Of a stretch of DNA of 64,000 nucleotides, positions 32,640 through 41,385 are shown one piece after another. The stretch is from NCBI GenBank assembly GCA_964357255.1, contig CAYHKQ010000001.1:1-64000 (forward strand), in the 5' to 3' direction. The position numbers and the translations under genes were made by a program. The notes below the pieces were generated by a model. That model searched no databases. It worked only from the letters and a program-made list of their open reading frames with translations, and was not told where the DNA came from. This DNA is from JBBTIS01 sp038059855 (GTDB taxonomy: Bacteria; Elusimicrobiota; Elusimicrobia; JACQPE01). Each line of letters begins with the position of its first letter. The first letter of the stretch is position 1.

Positions 32640-34474
32640 CGAATTATTGCCAGTTGGCCGGTTTTGACCCTGCCCCCATCATCCTGGGCGCTGTAAAGGT
32701 AGGTTCCGCTTGCCACGTCGTGGCCGCTACTGTTTTTGCCGTCCCAGAGTAATTGGTCGCCGGCGCCGGGATGTTTTTCCAGGGTCACCAGGAGTTCGCC
32801 GCTGACGCTGAAAATGCGGATCGTGGCGCGTTCCGTCAAGTATCGGAAGAAAATTCCCTGGCCGTCGAAATTTCCTCCGCTACCGGGCCGGTAGGGATTG
32901 GGTAAAACCGTTAACGAGTTCAGGCTTGAGGCGGAGGGAACGCCCAGGAGAGCGTAGACGGAAAAATGAGAAACCGGCGCTGAAATTTTTTTGCCGGATG
33001 TATTAAGCGAGAATCCCGGCACAGCCTCCCAGCGCTTGGAGGCCGCGTTGAGGGTGTAGAGTTGAAGCTGTTGGGCGCGCAAGGATGGCGAGGTGTTATC
33101 CACGACGCCGTCGTTGCTCGCGTCCGCGTAGGAAAGGCTGATGGTTATGGGACTGGCAAAATTATCGGTTTTTAATTCTCCTCCAGCCAGGGCGGCGAAT
33201 TCTCTCAAGGAGCCGGCAAGAAGAATTTGCGACGAGTCTAGCGCGCTGTTGGCGCTCGCAATGTCGGCCGGCAGGGCTGTTATGGGCTTGGTTACGGGAT
33301 CGAGGCTCACAAGCACGCTTCCCGCTCCTCCCAGGGCGCCGGCCGGGACTTGAACTTGCGTGGCGCCGTTTTCGGCGCTCAAGGCGGCATCCTCGTTGGC
33401 GCCGATGGATAGCGACGCGTCGGGAGTGATCACGGTTTGCGTGGAAGATTCGGCAAAGCCAAGATTATTTTCAGCTCTTAAGAGTCTTGAATAATTCGCG
33501 CCGGCCGCAAGGCCGGTTTCAATCCAAAAGGTGGTGGAGCCGCTCAGAGCGGCCAGAAATCCCGCCGTGCTCGTTGTGAGCGCATAGGCGCTGATATCGG
33601 CCTGGCTTGACCACGACCATTTAATGCTTTCGGACGACAAGACTGCGCCTGAAAACGAGCTTGTCGAAGACGATTGGTTTGAGGCGGAGGAAATGGTGAA
33701 GACAAGGCCGTCCGAACTTCCGATAGAGTTTTTTACCACGATTTTTCCTGTGGCGGTGGAAGGGATGACGGCTGTGATCGAGGTATCCGACCAGGAAGAA
33801 TAAAAGGCGGTCATTGCGTTGAGCGTAACGGTTCCCGGGACAACGCCGAAAGCAACGCCGGTGATGGTTGTAGTGGAGCCGACGGCGCCGAAGGAGGGGG
33901 TCAATGAGGTTATGCTGGGAAGCTCGGCAACGGCCGCGTTAGTAAAATGGATATCGCCGTTCGGGGCTCCCCCCCCTCTGTTCGCGGCCGCGGAAAATCG
34001 GATTAAGGCGTTGCCGGCTGACCGCGCGGTCCAAGGGACCGTTCAGCTTGCGGCCGCGCTTTGGGCGGAATGTTTCCACCAATTAGCGCTGATCGTAGAA
34101 TTCGAGCCTGCGTTTTTCCAGGCGCCGGCGCCCGAATGGCTTAAATTGCCGTCCCTGATTGTCGTGACTTCAAAACCGTTGCTACCGTTGTTATTGTCGC
34201 TGATAATGGTAAACGTGATCGTGTAATCCGCGCCGGGTTTATAAGCCGAGGGGAGGGTCAGCGCGATGTCCGCGGAGCCGTTGGACGATGATCCCGCGCT
34301 GTGGCAGTCCGTGCATTGACCATCACCCGGCGCGCCGGTGTATCCGTCGGGCGGATTGGCGGTTTTGGCGACGACGCGGCGCAATCCAAAACCCAAGCAC
34401 AGGGCAATTAATAATGGCAAGACAAGGATCGAGACGCGCCGTTGAAGGCGGGAAAAGAGAGGTCTAGTCCTCAA
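32636..34474 (-). pseudogene. secreted reeler-like/IPT-TIG/FlgD-like protein gene split by an in-frame TGA
   Basis: Two open stretches in one frame are separated by a single TGA at 34045-34043. The upstream part has a signal peptide (LPLLIALCLGFGL), then NPPDGYTGAPGDGQCTDCH and a beta-sandwich typical of reeler or choice-of-anchor domains. After the stop the same domain continues (TVPWTARSAGNALIRFSAAA), then an IPT/TIG domain (SLTPSFGAVGSTTTITGVAFG), a beta-rich region and an FlgD/T9SS-like C-terminal domain (LPNPYRPG...IRIFSVSGELLVTL...GTYLYSAQ). The stop replaces what family pattern suggests is a Trp codon (TGG to TGA). A TTG at 34474 is the likely start. Confidence 0.75.
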
Positions 34475-34898
34475 TATCCCGGCAGGCAAATTCGGAAGGC
34501 AGTGGTTTTCGTCCCGCGAAACCGTCTTCAGGGCCGTGATAATGGGAAATTTCTTTTTCGCCATATTTCCAACACAGGTAGACTTCGCGGCCGCATAATC
34601 GGTGCGGGAAATCCACCAGGCATGGCTCCAATCCCTTGGGCATGCAACCTAGTTTAGCGATTTCGGAGAGCTCATCTTCGATTTGTGAGACAAGAAAATC
34701 GGCTTGAGAGCGGGCCAGAAGAAGGTCAACCGGATTGGCCTTGGGATTTTTTTCCTGCCGATGAAAATGGAGAACTTTCTGTTCGGCATGGCCCTTGAGC
34801 GCCAAGACCCGTCCCAGCGTTTCTTCAAGACGAGGAATTAGAGACTCAGCCTCTTCTAAAGAAAAATAACGCACCCATTTATTATAGCTGAATTTCAA
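34464..34898 (-). CDS. DUF2203-like protein
   Basis: A 144-residue cytosolic protein. It begins with RYFSLEEAESLIPRLEETLG, a helical hairpin typical of DUF2203, continues with a long coiled segment and ends with CLVDFPHRLCGREVYLCWKYGEKEISHYHG, the conserved C-terminal signature of that family. Function is unknown. Its 3' end overlaps the probable TTG start of the split reeler gene by about 11 bp. The 73 bp upstream carry a further AACCG/AACCGC repeat stretch (about 34929-34965). Confidence 0.75.
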   Translation of the reverse strand: MKFSYNKWVRYFSLEEAESLIPRLEETLGRVLALKGHAEQKVLHFHRQEKNPKANPVDLLLARSQADFLVSQIEDELSEIAKLGCMPKGLEPCLVDFPHRLCGREVYLCWKYGEKEISHYHGPEDGFAGRKPLPSEFACRDIED

Positions 34899-34971
34899 TT
34901 CATCAAATTGCGGAATTTTTTCGTTTTTCCGTTTACTAAACCGCTTATCTGTCGTCTGTCTAACCGTTTTT

Positions 34972-35805
34972 TTATCGTCGAGCTTCTACGGCTTTTTGGG
35001 CTTCGCGGACGCGGTCGTTTTTGGTGATGGAGTTGAGCTCGTTTAACGCGATTTCGCCGTCTCTGGCCCGGCGGATGATCTCGATGAGGAATTCGTAATT
35101 CTGGCGTGAAATTTCCGTTACTTTATCTATAACGTCAATTTGTTTTTCACCTTGCGCTGTTTGCACGACCTTGATAGCGTAGCGGATGTTGAGCAGGTGG
35201 CGGTTGCTGATTTGCCGGGCATACGCCGACATGCGATCGCGGATCATCGCGGCGTCGTCGGCGTAGTCCTCGGCCCGTCCGGCGTTTTGTTCCCATTGGT
35301 TGAGAGAGTGAATATAGTTGCCATGGGAATACTGTTGATTGTCGAGGTAATTGAGGCGTTTTCCCATATCCTTGAGCCGCGTTTCCCAGTATCCGTTGAT
35401 ATCTTTGGCCTGTTGCGCGAGATCCTCGAATCCTTTGATCGCCTTAAGCGCGTAATCTTCGTGTTTTTTCATTTCGCGTTCGATTTTGAGCGTGTTGGTC
35501 AAGGTATGGACGTCCATCTGATGGCGTTTTTTTGGTTTGGGCTGTGGACGGGCCGCAGGAGTTTCGCCAAAGGGCATCAAGAGCGTAATAGCTTCTTCTC
35601 GCGGTTCGATCCGGACCTCATCAGACCGCTCGGCGTACCAGTCGTTTTCATCTGCTTGGTGGCCATGGCGGCCGCCAAAGAGGCTATGGGTCAACGCGTT
35701 GCTCGTCCCCAGGAGAAGCCAGAGCGTCAGCATCCTACTCATGGCCTGCCTTAACGCAGGGCTTGATTTTGGCGGATTGCGAAAGAAAATTCCCCTATTG
35801 CTCAT
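34972..35805 (-). CDS. exported coiled-coil hypothetical protein
   Basis: A 277-residue protein with an N-terminal signal-like segment (MLTLWLLLGTSNALTHS, about residues 24-40) and then a His/Gly-rich mature start. From about residue 100 to the end it is almost wholly alpha-helical and charged, suggesting coiled coils (KIEREMKKHEDYALKAIKGF, YAIKVVQTAQGEKQIDVIDK). AGGAG lies 7 nt before the ATG at 35805, which is why the earlier ATG is not used. It stands just downstream of the bat cluster; no family is recognised. Confidence 0.6.
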   Translation of the reverse strand: MSNRGIFFRNPPKSSPALRQAMSRMLTLWLLLGTSNALTHSLFGGRHGHQADENDWYAERSDEVRIEPREEAITLLMPFGETPAARPQPKPKKRHQMDVHTLTNTLKIEREMKKHEDYALKAIKGFEDLAQQAKDINGYWETRLKDMGKRLNYLDNQQYSHGNYIHSLNQWEQNAGRAEDYADDAAMIRDRMSAYARQISNRHLLNIRYAIKVVQTAQGEKQIDVIDKVTEISRQNYEFLIEIIRRARDGEIALNELNSITKNDRVREAQKAVEARR

Positions 35806-35881
35806 GGTTCTCCTGGGGCGAGCCCCCACCTTTCTTATTTACCAGAAGAACGGAAAATTTTCAAGGTTTATTTTGTAACCA

Positions 35882-36670
35882 TCAGCGTAGCCAGCCTTGG
35901 AGGTTTTCTTTGCGGGTTTGAACAAGGATCCAGCCTTCTTTTTTTTCTAGAATCCGGACGAATCGGCCTTCGGGGATTTGGGTGGTAATCGGCAGGCTCT
36001 CGGAAGGACCGGAGCGCAAAAGACCGGGACCTTTTAGGATCATCCATTCATATCGTCCGGCCGCTGCGTGGGAGAGCGTCAGCGCCAATGAAACCGCCAA
36101 ACCGGCTCCGCCGGCCCAGGCGATCGCTCGCAGATTGGCGGAGGTTTTCGCGCCGGGCCGATATTTCAGGACGAACAGCGAGAGCGCCAGGGCCCACCAC
36201 AAAATTAGAGTGAGAGCCGTCCATTCGGGGAAGTTCAAAAGATTCCACAGTCTGTAAAGGGCATAAGGCACGCCCGCGGGAGCCGGCGTGTCGCCGGTTT
36301 TTTGGCAGGCGATGGCCAAATTGCGCCAGAGGGCGTTGCTTCGGGGGTTGACGTGGATGGCCTTCCAGTATTGTTCAAGGGCTTCCGGATAATTATTGGC
36401 CTTAAAATCGGCGTTGCCCGCGTTGTAATAGGCCTGCCAGATTTCGGGGTTTTCCTGCGAGAAACGTCCATAAAGTTCAGCCGCCTTGAGGTAGTTGCCG
36501 TCTTTGTAAGCCTGAGCGGCCTCCTGCCACAGGGAGGTTGCGCGTGGTCTCTGGCCCCAGATCGAGTTGCCATGGCAGAATACATTAGCCATGCAGACAA
36601 GTAAAAACAAGCGCTTGAGTAATTTGAGGCAATTTTTTTTATCACTCAACCGTTTGACCTCTATTATCAT
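35882..36670 (-). CDS. batE: BatE-like TPR/SH3 membrane protein
   Basis: A 262-residue protein. Signal or anchor at about 18-40, two to three TPR units (WQEAAQAYKDGNYLKAAELY, YYNAGNADFKANNYPEALEQ) at about 45-120, two membrane helices (FPEWTALTLILWWALALSLF and WAGGAGLAVSLALTL) and a C-terminal bacterial SH3 segment (RFVRILEKKEGWILVQ..GWL). TPR-membrane-SH3 at the end of a bat operon matches BatE. It overlaps batD by 4 bp. Bat proteins are tied to aerotolerance and envelope integrity in Bacteroides and Leptospira; the mechanism is unclear. Confidence 0.8.
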   Translation of the reverse strand: MIIEVKRLSDKKNCLKLLKRLFLLVCMANVFCHGNSIWGQRPRATSLWQEAAQAYKDGNYLKAAELYGRFSQENPEIWQAYYNAGNADFKANNYPEALEQYWKAIHVNPRSNALWRNLAIACQKTGDTPAPAGVPYALYRLWNLLNFPEWTALTLILWWALALSLFVLKYRPGAKTSANLRAIAWAGGAGLAVSLALTLSHAAAGRYEWMILKGPGLLRSGPSESLPITTQIPEGRFVRILEKKEGWILVQTRKENLQGWLR

Positions 36671-38658
36671 GAAAGTTTTTCCAAAATTTTTTTTGCCTGG
36701 AGGACGCCCTCGAGAACCTCGCTGAGAATTTCCTGCGCCTCCTCTTGGCGCGCCGGGGCGAATCTTAGATAATGCAGGCTCTCAAGAGTTTGGCGCAGAG
36801 TTTGGACTTCGGCCGACGAAATTTTACCCCGGGCTTTATTGGCGATTTCTTCCGGCAGAGTTTTGGGGGTGACGGCCTCGGCCAAGCCAAGGATTTGGCG
36901 CAGAGCGCCCTCGAGGGCCGGAGCCAGCGCGCCGGCCATTTCAATCGGTTTATTTTCTTGGGCAAGGACTGAGGCTTTTTTGATGGCGTCGGCCAGGCGT
37001 TCAAGGGGCCGGCTTTTTTTAGCCAGGCGTTTTTTTCGCGCCATCCCGATTGCGCTTGTGGCCAGCCACAGGAGAACCGGTAGCCCTCCCGCGCCGGCCC
37101 AGCGCCGCGTCAAAGTCATGCTTAGGCGATGGAAAATCCCTGGCGCGGGTGTCGCCTCAATGATGAACCCGATGTCCTCGCCAAATTTTTTGGCGTCCCC
37201 GCGCCCTCCGGCGGCGCCGGAGGCCGTGTGGATCGGCTCGCCGGAAACATTGACTGAAAGCGGCCGGGTTTCGCGGCGCACGTAGCCCTTGGCCTTGGGA
37301 TCAAAGTACACGAAGCGGATGGGAGGGATGATCAGAGCGGGGTTGCCGGGGACTTGCGGAATCAACAGAAGCTTGAAGGTTTTTTTGCCGCTGATTTTTC
37401 CGTCTTGCTTGGTTATGGTTTCCGTTTTTTCAGTCTCATAACTGCGGAAGACGCCTTCTAAATTGGGATAGGCCGGGCTCGGCAAGCTGCGGATATTGCC
37501 TTCGCCGGAAATGGCGACCGTCAGAGTCAGCGTGTCGCCGATTTTAATGCCGGTTTTATCGAGCCCGGCTTCGAGATCGAATTGGCCCACGGCGCCGGAA
37601 AAATCCCTGGGGCGCGACTCCTGCGGCAGGGCAAAGGCCGTGATTTCCACGGATTTGGTTTCCAGGAGATGGGTCTGGCCGGATCCTCCGCCGAAGAAAC
37701 GTTGAAAAAATTGCGGATCAAAAGGATCGTTTGAGCCTGCGCCGGCCTGTTCGATTTCCATCTGAACCTTGGCCGGGCTGATTTTGAGCTTGCCAGGATT
37801 GGTCGGGAAGAGAATCAGGGGGATTTCCGTGGCTTGATAAGGAGTTCCGCGCACGTTGGTTTGAAAGGTTTTCTGCGGCAAATTTTCCTGCCAGAATCCG
37901 CTCGTATTGGGCGGAACATACTGAGGTTGCGAAAGGAAAGCGACGCGGGTGTAGAAAAGAACGGAGAGTTTGACGGGCTCGCCGACATACGCCTCATGCT
38001 TATCCGTCCTGGCTTCAATAAAAACCAGAGGCGGCGCTTCTTCCGGGGCCTCCTTGGGTCCCTTGCGGCGGGTCTCGCCGTCCGGGCCTGGGCCCGGAGA
38101 TTGGGCTCGCTCAGCGCGTTTGTCTTCGAGCATTTGCCGGGTTGTGCGAGGGAAATTCGGCACGGCAAAGGGTTGGATGATCCCCTGGGGCGCGCCCTGC
38201 ACCTGGGCGGATTTTTGGTCCGCGACTTCTATGGACACGGTATTGGAGGCGATTTCCTGGCCGCCGCCGGCGTCAATTTTGGCGGGACCAAGTTTATATG
38301 CTCCGGGCTTTGACGCGGATAAAAGCAATGTGTAGATTACGCTGGTCGTCATTTTCCAGTTGACGATTTCGACTTTTTGGCTCTTCGATTGGGAATAGAC
38401 GGAGAGTTCCGGCGGGATGATGATTTTGGGTTCACTCAAGCCCCCTGAACTTCCGTTGACGGAAATTTCAAGCGCCGCGGTGTCGCCGAGGAGCATTTTG
38501 TTTTTATCCAGGCGCAGGACGATCTCGACACCGGCCCACAGGGGGAAGGCAAAAAAGGCCATAAACGCCAAAGAGGCCAAAGAGGCGAAGGAATAAATAT
38601 TTTCCTTATAGCCTTTTTGGCTTTTATGGCCCCCGGGGCTTCTTTTGCCTTGTTTCAT
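36667..38658 (-). CDS. batD: BatD-like protein
   Basis: A 663-residue exported membrane protein. Signal peptide (to about residue 42), a series of beta-sandwich domains (about 45-500; IVLRLDKNKMLLGDTAALEI, KLSVLFYTRVAFLSQPQYVP, FDLEAGLDKTGIKIGDTLTL), a membrane helix near 535 and a basic helical cytoplasmic tail. This is the BatD architecture and the position (batC-batD-batE) agrees. The signal peptide is unusual: its DNA forms a palindrome with 21-nt arms (38557-38577 and 38611-38631, 19 matches). Confidence 0.85.
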   Translation of the reverse strand: MKQGKRSPGGHKSQKGYKENIYSFASLASLAFMAFFAFPLWAGVEIVLRLDKNKMLLGDTAALEISVNGSSGGLSEPKIIIPPELSVYSQSKSQKVEIVNWKMTTSVIYTLLLSASKPGAYKLGPAKIDAGGGQEIASNTVSIEVADQKSAQVQGAPQGIIQPFAVPNFPRTTRQMLEDKRAERAQSPGPGPDGETRRKGPKEAPEEAPPLVFIEARTDKHEAYVGEPVKLSVLFYTRVAFLSQPQYVPPNTSGFWQENLPQKTFQTNVRGTPYQATEIPLILFPTNPGKLKISPAKVQMEIEQAGAGSNDPFDPQFFQRFFGGGSGQTHLLETKSVEITAFALPQESRPRDFSGAVGQFDLEAGLDKTGIKIGDTLTLTVAISGEGNIRSLPSPAYPNLEGVFRSYETEKTETITKQDGKISGKKTFKLLLIPQVPGNPALIIPPIRFVYFDPKAKGYVRRETRPLSVNVSGEPIHTASGAAGGRGDAKKFGEDIGFIIEATPAPGIFHRLSMTLTRRWAGAGGLPVLLWLATSAIGMARKKRLAKKSRPLERLADAIKKASVLAQENKPIEMAGALAPALEGALRQILGLAEAVTPKTLPEEIANKARGKISSAEVQTLRQTLESLHYLRFAPARQEEAQEILSEVLEGVLQAKKILEKLS

Positions 38659-38660
38659 GT

Positions 38661-39347
38661 TTACCAGTCATTCTCCACATTTGTTTCCTGGGAGCGGCGT
38701 TTTTTCATTTTTTGGGCTTGCTTCATTTGCTCTTGCTCGAAGGAATCGAGGAGCGACTGTATAGCCTGTTGGTCCATTTGGGACTCTTCATTTTTTTTCT
38801 GTTGGTCCTGTTTGTCTTCCCCCCCTCCCTGGCCGCCGGAATTTTTTTGGTTCTCCGGGGGTTTGGTAAGCCTCAGCGCCAGGGCCAGATTATGCCGCGC
38901 GTCCTCGTCTGCGGGATTGAGCAATAGAGATTTTTTGTACGCTTCAACCGCTTCCTGGGTTTTGTTCTGACTGTAGAGCGCGTTGCCCAAATTGTACCAG
39001 CTTGCCGCTTGAAGTTTCGTGTCTTTGGCTGACGATTGTCTTGATTGGGCAAAGGATCGCGAGGCGTCTTCTAGGTCGCCTAGTTTATATGTCGCGCAAC
39101 CCTTATTAAATTGAATGATGGGATTTTTTGGATCGAGCCGGCCGGCCTGATTGAACGAGTTTAACGCCGATTGGTAATCGCCTTTTTTGAATTGGTCCGC
39201 CCCCTCCCGCGTGGGAGGCTTCCAGGAAGCCGCATGAGGAAAGGTGAATGAGGTGAACAACGTCAATAAGGTAAACAATGCAAAAGACAACCAAAGAGTA
39301 TTTTTTTTAACCTGATTCGCCTCATTCGCCTTATTCATATTATTCAC
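38661..39347 (-). CDS. batC: BatC-like TPR protein
   Basis: A 228-residue exported protein. A signal peptide (core ALFTLLTLFTSFTF, to about residue 40) is followed by three TPR repeats (QFKKGDYQSALNSFNQAGRL, NLGNALYSQNKTQEAVEAYK) and a Gln/Lys/Glu-rich tail (GGQGGGEDKQDQQKKNEESQ), as BatC proteins have. It overlaps batB by 4 bp. The signal peptide and the N-region before it are written in inverted copies of 9-nt repeats (AGGTGAATG type). Confidence 0.82.
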   Translation of the reverse strand: MNNMNKANEANQVKKNTLWLSFALFTLLTLFTSFTFPHAASWKPPTREGADQFKKGDYQSALNSFNQAGRLDPKNPIIQFNKGCATYKLGDLEDASRSFAQSRQSSAKDTKLQAASWYNLGNALYSQNKTQEAVEAYKKSLLLNPADEDARHNLALALRLTKPPENQKNSGGQGGGEDKQDQQKKNEESQMDQQAIQSLLDSFEQEQMKQAQKMKKRRSQETNVENDW

Positions 39348-40360
39348 TTTCTTTTTTTCTCCGGTATCGCCATTTCCGCCAGTAGCAACATAAATCCGAC
39401 GGCCAACGGAATCTGGAACCGGTTTTGAAGTCGCGTCCTTATTCCTTTGTCCTTTTTAGAGTCCGGATTGTTCACGATGGACCCGAGCTCCGCTTGCGGA
39501 TCAGCGCTGTTATCGAGCCGGATAAACCGGCCCCCTGTCTTAGCCGTTAGTTCTTCCACCGAATCGGCCTTAGCGCGCGTTAGAACCGTTTTGTCCTCTC
39601 GATTCTTTTTATACCCTAAAAAATTTCCATTTTCATCTTTTAGTGGAATGGGTTCGCCTTCCGGAGAGCCGACCCAGAGCGTGGAGACCCGGATGCGGTT
39701 TTTAAGGAGGGGGCCGGTCATGCTACGCGCGTCCCCTTCGTGATTTTCGCCGTCCGTAACTAGCAGGACGTCGCGCGCGCCGGCCACTTTAGACAAAAGA
39801 TTCTGCGCGGTTTTTAAGCCCGCGGCGATGTTGGTTCCGGGATGAGGCAGGCTGCCGGGAGCCACGGTTTCAAAAGCAAGACGCAGGGCGCCGGCGTCGA
39901 GAGTCAGGGGGCATTGCAGGTAGGCTCGGCCGGCGAAGGTGACTAGGCCCAGGCGAGAGAGGGCTTGAGCGCTACTCTTGGCGTAGGCGGAGATGATCTC
40001 GAATTTGGCGCGCTCGAAGCGGCTCGGTTTGATGTCTTGGGCCAGCATAGAGTCCGACACGTCCATCACAATTATGAGATTGTTGCCCAAGAGCGGCGTT
40101 TTCTCAAGGCGCGCGCCCCATTGCGGCCCGGCCAGGGCCAGGACGCTAAAGAATAAGGCGGCAGTTAAAAGCCAGGCTTTGGAACCTCGAAGGTCGAGCC
40201 CGCGTCCCGATGCCAGGAGCGAGCGAAGCGTGTGCGACGCGATGAGCCGCGCTAAAAGCCGGTTGCGCTTTCGCGGCAGCCAACGCAAGGCGGCCAGAGC
40301 CAATATCCCGCCATAGAGGAAGAACCACAGAAATTGAGGAAAAGCGAATAAATCCGTCAT
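39344..40360 (-). CDS. batB: BatB-like VWA-domain membrane protein
   Basis: A 338-residue inner-membrane protein: two N-terminal helices (about 8-25 and 60-80), a von Willebrand factor A domain at about 90-290 with the MIDAS metal site (VMDVSDSMLAQD, the Thr in PGTNIAAGL, the Asp in LLVTDGENHEGD) and a C-terminal helix (IPLAVGFMLLLAEMAI). Typical BatB. It overlaps batA by 4 bp and batC by 4 bp, so the cluster is tightly coupled. Confidence 0.9.
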   Translation of the reverse strand: MTDLFAFPQFLWFFLYGGILALAALRWLPRKRNRLLARLIASHTLRSLLASGRGLDLRGSKAWLLTAALFFSVLALAGPQWGARLEKTPLLGNNLIIVMDVSDSMLAQDIKPSRFERAKFEIISAYAKSSAQALSRLGLVTFAGRAYLQCPLTLDAGALRLAFETVAPGSLPHPGTNIAAGLKTAQNLLSKVAGARDVLLVTDGENHEGDARSMTGPLLKNRIRVSTLWVGSPEGEPIPLKDENGNFLGYKKNREDKTVLTRAKADSVEELTAKTGGRFIRLDNSADPQAELGSIVNNPDSKKDKGIRTRLQNRFQIPLAVGFMLLLAEMAIPEKKRK

Positions 40361-41385
40361 GGCAAAGTCAGCAGTAGCGTGCCGCGCAGAAGGATTTCGG
40401 TTCCCAAGAGAAACAGAGCCGCCATGAGTAGCGGCGGATACAGCTCTTCGTAGTGATGCGTCTTGGGCGGGGCGGCCTCGGTTTTTTCAAGGCGGTCGAT
40501 TTCTTCGAAGATTCCCTTGAGTTCGTTGAGTTCCGTGGCCCGGAAGTATTTCCCCTCCGTGATTTCGGCGACCTTGGTGAGCGTATCCTCGTCAATCTCT
40601 TCCTCAGGCCGGCGAATATAGCGCGTTCCGAAAATCGGGTCCACCACAGGGAAAATTCCGCCGCCCCGCTTTCCGGTGCCGATGGTGTAGATTTTGACGC
40701 CGAGCGCTCGCGCTGTTTTGGCTCCGGTGACGGGGTCCACGGATCCCGCGTTGTTTCTGCCGTCCGTCAGAAGAATAATGGTTTTTGATTTGCTCGGGAC
40801 TTTTTTGAGATGCGCCAGGGAAACCATAATCGCGCTACCTATGGCCGTGCCGTCGGTTTGGGTCATATTGATTTCGACTTGCTCTAAGAAACTTTGCACG
40901 GCCTGTTTGTCTAGCGTCAAGGGGCACGCGAGGATAGCCGCCCCTCCAAAGGCCACAATGCCGATGCGATCTGAGCCGCGTTTATCCACGAACTCCGAGG
41001 CGATTTTTTTGGCGCCCTGAAGGCGGTTGAAGGGCTGAAAATCCAGGGCTTGCATCGAGCCCGAAGTGTCGAGGGCGAGCGCGATGTCGACGCCGAGCAA
41101 GGGTTCCAGCTGTTCAGTGGTCACTTTTTGCGGCCGCATCAGGGCCAGGACCAAAACGGCCAAGGCGGCCGCGCGAATGAGGGCAAGAATTATAGAGGAC
41201 GGGTGGCGTCGGCGCAGGCCGCTTTGTTGATTTAACAATTGATAGTTATGTTCCGCTTTGGAGTAAATCAGGGCGGCTGAAGCCGAGACTTTCTTATGTT
41301 TGAGGATTTGGATGATCAAAGATACGCCGAGTCCAAGAATCAGGCAAGCCAGGCCGAGCCAGGGAGATGCGAACTCGAGTTTCAT
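40357..41385 (-). CDS. batA: BatA-like VWA-domain membrane protein
   Basis: A 342-residue inner-membrane protein with the same plan as BatB: helices at about 8-25 and 60-82, a VWA domain at about 90-300 with MIDAS residues (ALDTSGSMQALDF, DGTAIGSAI, ILLTDGRNNAGSVDP) and a C-terminal anchor. The motif RYIRRPEEEIDEDTLTKVAE is characteristic of BatA. Overlaps its neighbours by 4 bp on both sides. Confidence 0.9.
   Translation of the reverse strand: MKLEFASPWLGLACLILGLGVSLIIQILKHKKVSASAALIYSKAEHNYQLLNQQSGLRRRHPSSIILALIRAAALAVLVLALMRPQKVTTEQLEPLLGVDIALALDTSGSMQALDFQPFNRLQGAKKIASEFVDKRGSDRIGIVAFGGAAILACPLTLDKQAVQSFLEQVEINMTQTDGTAIGSAIMVSLAHLKKVPSKSKTIILLTDGRNNAGSVDPVTGAKTARALGVKIYTIGTGKRGGGIFPVVDPIFGTRYIRRPEEEIDEDTLTKVAEITEGKYFRATELNELKGIFEEIDRLEKTEAAPPKTHHYEELYPPLLMAALFLLGTEILLRGTLLLTLP

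Noticed and set aside
34043..34045. UGA recoding (selenocysteine, or UGA as Trp/Gly)
   Set aside because: TGA ends many intact genes here, no SECIS-like hairpin is evident after the codon, and the position matches a Trp in the family pattern, so a nonsense mutation is simpler.
35140..35754. 204-codon plus-strand open frame
   Set aside because: Antisense shadow of the coiled-coil exported protein; no ribosome site and no recognisable domain.
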